This document shows, piece by piece, positions 1 to 4,762 of a DNA stretch of 7,464 bases. The translations under genes and the position numbers were made by a program. The notes below the pieces were generated by a model. That model searched no databases. It was not told the DNA's origin and worked only from the letters and a program-made list of their open reading frames with translations. Numbering within the stretch: the stretch's first letter is position 1; every line of letters starts with the position of its first letter. The DNA is from an uncultured Oligoflexia bacterium. Its GTDB lineage: Bacteria; Bdellovibrionota; Bacteriovoracia; Bacteriovoracales; Bacteriovoracaceae. The stretch spans positions 1 through 7,464 of the forward strand of contig CATLVA010000063.1 in assembly GCA_950060715.1 (NCBI GenBank), read 5' to 3'.

Positions 1-390
1 ACTTACTGTTCGGCTAAACCAAGTTGTTGGCTCTTCCACAAATTGATATTTCCAAGAACCATCCACTAAATTTACCACATGTTTTTCTGCTGGATTTTTA
101 GAAAAAACAAACTTGAAAAGATCGCCTTGAGCGTTAAAAGAAGCCTTCAGCTTATCGCCTACTTTTAATTTAGAGAACTCAACTTCATCTCTGAGGGCGT
201 TTATGATTTGCAGTGCTAGCTCGTTTTCAATCGAGACAGATTTCAAAGCTTGAAATAGACCTTGTCCTGCTTTGACCTCACCCATAACAACTCTTTGCTG
301 CTGTCTAGTGAAGCTTGGTTTTTTGAGAGGGATATACGCATTAACTGCGAACGAGAACAAACTAACAGATAAAATAATAAATTTTGGCAT
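1..390 (-). CDS. M23-family peptidoglycan endopeptidase, N-terminal part (partial, runs off left edge)
   Basis: An open frame of 130 codons runs from an ATG at 390 to the left edge with no stop, so the C-terminus is missing. The protein begins MPKFIILSVSLFSFAVNA, a typical Sec signal peptide. After it comes a stretch (about residues 36-110) with the pattern 'G-x-G-L-F-x-A-L-K … I-I-N-A-L … L-K-V-G-D-K-L-x-A-S-F-N-x-x-G'. I recognise this as the domain that precedes the metallopeptidase domain in MepM/Csd3-like M23 DD-endopeptidases, which cut peptidoglycan cross-links in the periplasm. The zinc-binding peptidase motifs would lie outside the window, so catalytic function is inferred. An in-frame ATG four codons upstream (402) is an alternative start. 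Neither start has a clear Shine-Dalgarno sequence, and 390 places the signal peptide best. The gene lies downstream of the hairpin at 478-507 and is probably transcribed separately from the operon to its right. Confidence 0.6.
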   Translation of the reverse strand, partial: MPKFIILSVSLFSFAVNAYIPLKKPSFTRQQQRVVMGEVKAGQGLFQALKSVSIENELALQIINALRDEVEFSKLKVGDKLKASFNAQGDLFKFVFSKNPAEKHVVNLVDGSWKYQFVEEPTTWFSRTVS

Positions 391-477
391 ATGAGATATC
401 ATACAAAACTTATCGTGGATTTTCTAATTGAACTTGAGTTTTCGAGAGGATTTCCGAGGGTATTAATAAGGTTTTAA

Positions 478-507
478 AGGACCCCATAATTGATGTTATG
501 AGGTCCT
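478..507 (-). terminator. Probable intrinsic terminator of the hydrolase-glsA-deiminase operon
   Basis: Arms 478-489 and 496-507 form a 12-bp stem with a 6-nt loop. On the minus-strand transcript every position pairs, with a single G-U wobble, whereas on the plus strand that pair is a C-A mismatch, which points to the minus strand. It begins 8 nt after the stop codon of the small Cys-containing gene. The following RNA is A/U-rich (UUAAAACCUU) but not a clean U run, so efficiency is uncertain. Confidence 0.62.
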
Positions 508-515
508 CAATATAA

Positions 516-833
516 TTAATCGATTACGATTTTATTTCCTGAAGTGATTAGGTAGCCGCTGATCACATCACCAACTTCAACATTGCAATCATGTCCATTT
601 ACTAATGGAAAGTCGATTCCTTTGGCAACTACTTCTGATTGAGTCAGTGGGCATCGAATATGCTCACTAAAATGAGAAATAGACTCCTCTGAAACATAAG
701 CTTTACAGTAATGCATAGAATCTGTTTCTACACTTGTTACTACCATAGACACTTGAGCCTCATTTTGAGTACAAGAGAATGCTTGGAAAGATAAAACTGA
801 AAATAATGCGACAAAAAGAATTTGAATTTTCAT
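516..833 (-). CDS. Small exported protein with four cysteines, function unknown
   Basis: This encodes 105 residues from the ATG at 833, beginning MKIQILFVALFSVLSFQAFS, a clean Sec signal peptide with probable cleavage just before or near Cys20. The frame stays open up to an ATG at 881, but the extra 16 residues would bury the signal peptide. The 833 start also has a G-rich ribosome-binding site (GGGGG, 839-843) 5 nt upstream, so 833 is preferred. The mature part is about 86 residues with four cysteines spread along it, enough for two disulfides, as expected in the periplasm or outside. The sequence around Cys20 (A-F-S-C) is a poor lipobox, so lipidation is unlikely. The C-terminal third reads as beta strands (V-G-D-V-I-S-G-Y-L-I-T-S-G-N-K-I-V-I-D). 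It is the last gene before the hairpin at 478-507 and follows the deiminase by 75 nt, so co-transcription is likely but not certain. I do not recognise the family. A role as partner or substrate of the deiminase is speculation. Confidence 0.72.
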   Translation of the reverse strand: MKIQILFVALFSVLSFQAFSCTQNEAQVSMVVTSVETDSMHYCKAYVSEESISHFSEHIRCPLTQSEVVAKGIDFPLVNGHDCNVEVGDVISGYLITSGNKIVID

Positions 834-908
834 AACGGCCCCCAAATTGATAAATTCGCCACTTTTTAGCATACAAATCACGTAAAGTAAGTACTAAGTA
901 AAATTTAC

Positions 909-2204
909 TCAGGGGCTGCAACCGTAAGAAATATTCGTGGCACAGTGAATTCCTCCGTTTAACTCATGAACAAACTTACCGTCCGCATAAATAACTTCAT
1001 AAGAGAAATTCTTCAAAACAGCTTCTATCGATTTCTGAAAAGGTAAAAATTCCTGTTTCGCTAAGATCAGCTTAGGATAAAAGAAAATATTATTTACGCT
1101 GTTTGGATTCAATGCAACTGCTCTGTCGTTGTATGTTCCATAAACGGAAAAAGTATTTACGGGGATAAAAAGCTGTGGAAATCTCTCTATAGACAATTTA
1201 CAACCATGGAGCTTTTCAAACGCAGCTTCAATTTTCTGAACACTTCCTTCTATGTTCATTTGATACACATTATTTGCATTTCTTAACTCTATACATTCTT
1301 TGGTCTTAAAGTTTTTAGGATACAAACATTGATGCCTAACCGGCCAAACATTATAGTCATCGTAGTAGCCTTCAAAGCGACTTTTTTCTTCTTTCAGGTC
1401 TTTTGGTAGACCATCTAGAACTTCATAGGCTCTACCAGGAGACGCAACCAATAATGTTTGCTCACAAGCCTTTGCCTCCTTTTTATTTGGAAGAGTTGTA
1501 AAGAGCTCATCGACATGACCTGTCTCTAACCAGTTCACATCGACCTCTACTAATTCCTGAGAGGTTATATTTTGAATGATATCAAAGGATTCATTTGAGA
1601 GGTTGTTACCAACGAGAAGAATTTTCTCTGAGATGGCTTCGATATTTCCGCCGTAATCACCATTGCCGGGCATATCCTCTTGTGTGTAATCTCTTTGCTC
1701 AATAATTTGTTTTTGACAAGATAGGGCAACCGAGACAGGAATGGACTCTCCTTCTCTACCAGCATAAGGAAGGTCAACAATTTTTGAAAAGCCCGTTTTC
1801 GTGTCGAATAGGATTTCCATATAGTCTTGTGCCCAAACGGTTTCATTTGAAGTGGTTGGAATCAAATTGATGAAATCAAAGTTTTTATGATCAAAATATT
1901 TTTGCAAAGCTTTGTGTGCCTCTATATCTTCTGTTCTCGGCACCAAAATATTAATCATAGGTTTAAATTCTAAAGATTGCACCTGATCAATAATAAGCTT
2001 TAAAAACTCTGTATGAACTTCGTCTGATGAATAACCAATATAAAGAGAGCGTGCAGGGTAAGTTCTGGGAAGAAATAATTTAGTATCAGGTTTGGGACAG
2101 CTTCTAATCTCTTCTTTATTTTCACAAAGAGCATGAGCTGGTTTTTCGCTCGCACCAAATTTAAAACAACTCACACATACAATAAGAAGTAATATTAATT
2201 TCAA
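909..2204 (-). CDS. Secreted protein-arginine deiminase homologue (PAD catalytic domain)
   Basis: This 431-residue protein opens with a hydrophobic export signal (residues 1-19). The rest matches the C-terminal catalytic domain of the animal PAD family, which converts protein arginine to citrulline plus ammonia with calcium. Recalled human PAD4 landmarks line up in order: W-x-Q-D-x-M-E at 124-130 (Asp127 = catalytic Asp350), Asp144 in the 'VVFD-SP' region (Asp369), G-G-N-I-E at 185-189 (Glu411), G-H-V-D-E at 229-233 (His230 and Asp232 = His471 and Asp473), L-L-V-A-S-P at 251-256, F-P-Q-L-F at 342-346, V-N-N-I-F at 370-374, and G-G-I-H-C-A-T-N at 417-424 (Cys421 = nucleophile Cys645). All four catalytic residues are therefore present. 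The two N-terminal immunoglobulin-like domains of the roughly 663-residue animal enzymes are absent. Start: TTG at 2204 with AGGG 5 nt upstream; the frame is closed by a stop just before it, so no other upstream start exists. Twelve nt separate it from glsA. Eleven cysteines suggest disulfides in the exported form. Citrullination activity and substrates are inferred. Confidence 0.88.
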   Translation of the reverse strand: MKLILLLIVCVSCFKFGASEKPAHALCENKEEIRSCPKPDTKLFLPRTYPARSLYIGYSSDEVHTEFLKLIIDQVQSLEFKPMINILVPRTEDIEAHKALQKYFDHKNFDFINLIPTTSNETVWAQDYMEILFDTKTGFSKIVDLPYAGREGESIPVSVALSCQKQIIEQRDYTQEDMPGNGDYGGNIEAISEKILLVGNNLSNESFDIIQNITSQELVEVDVNWLETGHVDELFTTLPNKKEAKACEQTLLVASPGRAYEVLDGLPKDLKEEKSRFEGYYDDYNVWPVRHQCLYPKNFKTKECIELRNANNVYQMNIEGSVQKIEAAFEKLHGCKLSIERFPQLFIPVNTFSVYGTYNDRAVALNPNSVNNIFFYPKLILAKQEFLPFQKSIEAVLKNFSYEVIYADGKFVHELNGGIHCATNISYGCSP

Positions 2205-2209
2205 GTTTT

Positions 2210-2218
2210 CCCTACCCT
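2210..2218 (-). promoter_or_regulatory. Ribosome-binding site of the deiminase, overlapping the glsA stop codon
   Basis: On the minus strand, two AGGG units in tandem (AGGGTAGGG) overlap the TAG stop of glsA and lie 5 nt before the TTG start at 2204. This supports the TTG start, and it implies translational coupling: ribosomes terminating on glsA are already at the deiminase start. Confidence 0.7.
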
Positions 2219-3137
2219 AATAAATGGATAATCCCGTTTTATTTGTAAATAACTCTAAGGCCCTAATCCCCGCAAATGAATTACCATTGTCATCAAGACA
2301 TGGAGACCAAACAGCAATCGACATTTCACCAGGAATCACGCCTACTACTGCTCCCCCCACACCACTCTTTGCAGGTAGTCCTACTCGATATGCAAAATCA
2401 CCAACACTATTGTAAAGACCTGAAGTCATCATTATGGCATTTATATGTTTAGTTTGTGATTGAGTTAGAATTTTATTTCCTGTCCAAGGATTTTTTCCTG
2501 CCTGGCTGAAAAGTCTGAAAGATCTTGCCAAATCCACACAAGACATATCGATTGAGCAATGGGCGGTGTATAGTTTAACAAGCTCTTGAACTTCTGAGTC
2601 TATATTACCAAAAGACTTCATAAAATATGAGAGAGCATAATTAACATTGGCCGTAGCAAGCTCAGAATCCATAACTTTATGGTTTACCTCTATATTAGGA
2701 TTCCCACTCCACTCTCGAATGGACTCTAGAATAACCTCAAGAGGGTCCCCATATAGAGACATTAATATATCAGCAATGACAAGGGCTCCAGCATTGATAA
2801 AAGGATTACGAGGTATTCCTTTCTCATTTTCTAGCAAGATCAAAGAATTGAATTTTGACCCCGAAGGTTCCTTACCAACCCTTTTCCATAATTTTTCACC
2901 AAGCTCTTCATAGGCCAGTGCAAACGTAAAAACTTTAGATACACTTTGAATAGAAATATATTTTTCAGCTGACCCGATAATATACTCGTCACCGGAATTG
3001 GTACAAACGGCCATACCAAACTGTCCAGGTGTGACTCGAGCAAGTTCAGGGATATAGGATGCGACTTTGCCCACCTCTAAGCTTGGAGCTATCTCCGCAT
3101 AAATTTCTTCTAGAACCTCTTTTATATTTACTTCCAC
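2217..3137 (-). CDS. glsA: Glutaminase (serine-dependent, beta-lactamase fold)
   Basis: This 306-residue protein has the full-length pattern of bacterial GlsA (E. coli enzymes are about 310 residues). It hydrolyses L-glutamine to L-glutamate and ammonia in the cytoplasm. Visible landmarks are S-I-Q-S-V-S-K-V-F at 62-70, with catalytic Ser65 and Lys68 (SxxK), R-N-P-F-I-N-A-G-A at 110-118, M-x-S-E-L-A-x-A-N at 156-164, and Y-R-V-G-L-P-A-K-S-G-V-G-G at 250-262, the glycine-rich active-site wall. No signal peptide is present. The start is GTG at 3137: a TAA stop lies two codons upstream in the same frame, so no earlier start is possible. The best Shine-Dalgarno (AAGGA, 3148-3152) is within the last codons of the DUF2237 gene, 10 nt away, so translation is probably coupled. 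Its TAG stop is in the same frame as the downstream deiminase. Family assignment is very secure. The physiological link with the deiminase (both release ammonia) is inference. Confidence 0.96.
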   Translation of the reverse strand: MEVNIKEVLEEIYAEIAPSLEVGKVASYIPELARVTPGQFGMAVCTNSGDEYIIGSAEKYISIQSVSKVFTFALAYEELGEKLWKRVGKEPSGSKFNSLILLENEKGIPRNPFINAGALVIADILMSLYGDPLEVILESIREWSGNPNIEVNHKVMDSELATANVNYALSYFMKSFGNIDSEVQELVKLYTAHCSIDMSCVDLARSFRLFSQAGKNPWTGNKILTQSQTKHINAIMMTSGLYNSVGDFAYRVGLPAKSGVGGAVVGVIPGEMSIAVWSPCLDDNGNSFAGIRALELFTNKTGLSIY

Positions 3138-3143
3138 TATTTA

Positions 3144-3500
3144 CTATTCCTTAAATGCAAATTCTTTTAAAACATTGATCGAAACGATGGCCAGGGTCTC
3201 TTCATGAGTTGACTCTAGCACTATGGGACAGGCCATGCCGGCATTGTAGGCTTCAACCCATCGTCCCGCACAAAGGCACCAATGGTCGCCAGCTTTTAGT
3301 CCTGGAAAAAAACTAGTTGGAGTACTTAAATCATTTCCTCTGGATTTCGAAAATGCGAGAAATTCATCATTCATTACTGCGCAAACAGTATGTATGCCTT
3401 GATCATCATGGTCAGTTTTACAATAACCATCTCTAAACCAGCCAGTCATGGGCTCACAACTACAAATTTTTAAATCAGTCCCTAGAACATTCTTTTCCAT
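3144..3500 (-). CDS. DUF2237 family protein, cysteine-rich, cytoplasmic
   Basis: This 118-residue protein matches the DUF2237 (COG3651) family along its entire length. Signature pieces are N-V-L-G-T-D-L at 4-10, C-x-C-E-P-M-T-G-W-F-R-D-G-x-C at 13-27, H-T-V-C-A-V-M at 37-43, G-N-D-L-S-T-P at 55-61, F-P-G-L-K-A-G-D-H-W-C-L-C at 65-77, R-W-V-E-A-Y at 80-85 and T-H-E at 98-100. Cysteines 13, 15, 27, 40, 75, 77 and 91 together with His37, His73 and His99 could bind metal, but no function is established that I know of. The protein has no signal peptide. The start is the ATG at 3498-3500 with only a weak purine-rich stretch upstream. It follows the hydrolase gene by 19 nt and ends 6 nt before glsA, so it sits firmly inside the operon. 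Confidence 0.93.
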   Translation of the reverse strand: MEKNVLGTDLKICSCEPMTGWFRDGYCKTDHDDQGIHTVCAVMNDEFLAFSKSRGNDLSTPTSFFPGLKAGDHWCLCAGRWVEAYNAGMACPIVLESTHEETLAIVSINVLKEFAFKE

Positions 3501-3519
3501 AGACTCTATTCTACTCTAA

Positions 3520-4587
3520 TTATGGATTTTGGATAGTCTCAATAAATTGAATTATATGGCGAGCACTATAGGGTGCGAGATCTCCTAGAATTGGATCCAT
3601 ATGACCGGCTTCTGGCAAGATTAATATCGTGGCATTTTGTGAAATTGCTTCCCGTTGCACATATTCTCCCCACGCAATCGAGTCATTTGACCCCGCAATA
3701 AAACTTTGAGGCACTAAGCTTTGAGAAGTAAAAAAAATGTCTTCAAAGCTGACTTGACCGTCGGAAGTGGATAGTATTTCCCCACGCTCACTGAGTTGAT
3801 CTAAAATGGCCTGAGGAGTTGTTCCGATCCCATAACGAAAAAATCGTCCATAACTATATTTTGAAAATCGTTGATACTTTGGATTAAATGCGGCTTCCAT
3901 AAAATCAGTAAAAAGTGGAAGCCTCAGGGACAAGGAATTAATTTCAAAAGCTCTAACCAATAATTCATCAAACCTTAAACGCCCCGAATTTATTATCTTT
4001 GATAAATCCGCGGTAAAAAATAAGGGCCTTGTTGGAAGTTGGGCAAAAAATGGCAAAAACCATTTTCCACCTTCAGTAAAATAGCCGTTAGGAGCAGCTA
4101 TTGGTATAGCACCAAGGATTCTACTTGAAGCTTTCTGCTTTTGGTATTCACTAATTATAAAGCCTTCTTCTGTTTCAAACAGTCCCTGAATATATAATTT
4201 AATGGCAAGTCCCCCAAGAGAATGACCCGCCACAAACATTTTCTTTTCAGTTCTTAAATAAACATAGTCTGTTAACTCTTCTATCGTCTTAGGGATATCG
4301 TCTAGGTTTCTTTCTGCATTTGTGAGCCAACCAAAGGCCCAAACATCAAATCCCGCTCGATATAAGACAGGTGCTATATCCATCCAATTATGAGCATTAG
4401 CGCCAATCCCATGAAATAAAACGATAGGAGTTGCTCCTTCATTCTTTAAACGAACCAGAGGATAACTATAACGAGAACTTTTCGAAGTTTTAACCTGAGT
4501 ATGCTCTGCTTGCACCCATTCTTTAGGGACCAAAGACGCCCAAAGATTAGTAGAAATAAATAACAAAAGGATAATAAGTATTCTCAT
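3520..4587 (-). CDS. Exported alpha/beta-hydrolase, lipase/esterase-like
   Basis: This 355-residue protein begins MRILIILLLFISTNLWA, a Sec signal peptide probably cleaved after Ala17. The alpha/beta-hydrolase core follows: oxyanion-hole strand I-V-L-F-H-G-I-G at 55-62, nucleophile elbow G-H-S-L-G-G at 121-126 (Ser123), probable acid Asp302 in A-G-S-N-D-S at 298-303, and catalytic His329 in A-G-H-M-D at 327-331. A long insertion between strand 6 and the acid (about residues 165-285) would form a cap or lid over the active site, as in lipases and esterases. Substrate cannot be read from the sequence. Start ATG at 4587 has AGAGAGGGGG directly upstream. It is the first gene of the minus-strand operon that continues with DUF2237, glsA and the deiminase, so its promoter should lie in the 4588-4762 divergent spacer. 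Secretion suggests action on lipids or esters in the periplasm or outside. Confidence 0.9.
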   Translation of the reverse strand: MRILIILLLFISTNLWASLVPKEWVQAEHTQVKTSKSSRYSYPLVRLKNEGATPIVLFHGIGANAHNWMDIAPVLYRAGFDVWAFGWLTNAERNLDDIPKTIEELTDYVYLRTEKKMFVAGHSLGGLAIKLYIQGLFETEEGFIISEYQKQKASSRILGAIPIAAPNGYFTEGGKWFLPFFAQLPTRPLFFTADLSKIINSGRLRFDELLVRAFEINSLSLRLPLFTDFMEAAFNPKYQRFSKYSYGRFFRYGIGTTPQAILDQLSERGEILSTSDGQVSFEDIFFTSQSLVPQSFIAGSNDSIAWGEYVQREAISQNATILILPEAGHMDPILGDLAPYSARHIIQFIETIQNP

Positions 4588-4762
4588 CCCCCTCTCTTAG
4601 CGGGCCATCACCTTGTAGACAAGCTTGTTGTAAAATTTAATAGGTTTAGGACACTCGATTTTCGCCAACTATTTTTGGCTCGTTTTTTTACCAATGCAAG
4701 TATTTTCAATGTGTTAGATGCCAAATATTTTAAAATTTTGCGTTAAAACTTACAATAAACGA
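4588..4762. promoter_or_regulatory. Divergent intergenic region with operator-like overlapping inverted repeat
   Basis: This spacer separates two genes that point away from each other and must hold promoters for both. Bases 4612-4628 read CTTGT-AG-ACAAG-CTTGT: a 12-bp interrupted palindrome (4612-4623) that shares its right arm with a perfect 10-bp palindrome (4619-4628). Three half-sites of one 5-mer in alternating orientation look like a regulator-binding site, 25 nt upstream of the hydrolase ATG. No convincing -35/-10 pair is visible for the operon. On the plus strand, TACAAT at 4751-4756 is a possible -10 element for the gene starting at 4763. All calls here are tentative. Confidence 0.35.

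Noticed and set aside
834..881. Longer start (ATG at 881) for the small Cys protein
   Set aside because: It adds 16 residues in front of a complete signal peptide, whereas the G-rich ribosome-binding site is next to ATG 833.
1565..1846. 93-codon minus-strand frame inside the deiminase gene
   Set aside because: It lies entirely within the strongly supported deiminase reading frame; its translation is Lys/Ser/Phe-rich with no recognisable features.
909..2204. Deiminase as an agmatine deiminase, arginine deiminase or P. gingivalis-type enzyme
   Set aside because: The catalytic segments (Q-D-x-M-E, G-H-V-D-E, and H-C-x-T-N near the C-terminus) and the F-P-Q-L-F motif match the animal/cyanobacterial PAD catalytic domain in order and spacing better than my memory of those families.
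2224..3043. Frames at 2224-2415 (+), 2647-2913 (+) and 2840-3043 (-)
   Set aside because: All are overlaid on glsA, whose family match is unambiguous over its entire length; these are shadow frames.
2217..3137. glsA product as a class A beta-lactamase because of its SxxK motif
   Set aside because: The N-P-F-I-N-A-G-A and Y-R-V-G-L-P-A-K-S-G-V-G-G motifs and the length are those of glutaminase, which shares the same fold.
4718..4762. Longer start (ATG at 4718) for the 634-residue protein
   Set aside because: It would place 15 partly charged residues before a good signal peptide; no Shine-Dalgarno supports it. It remains possible because 4763 also lacks one.
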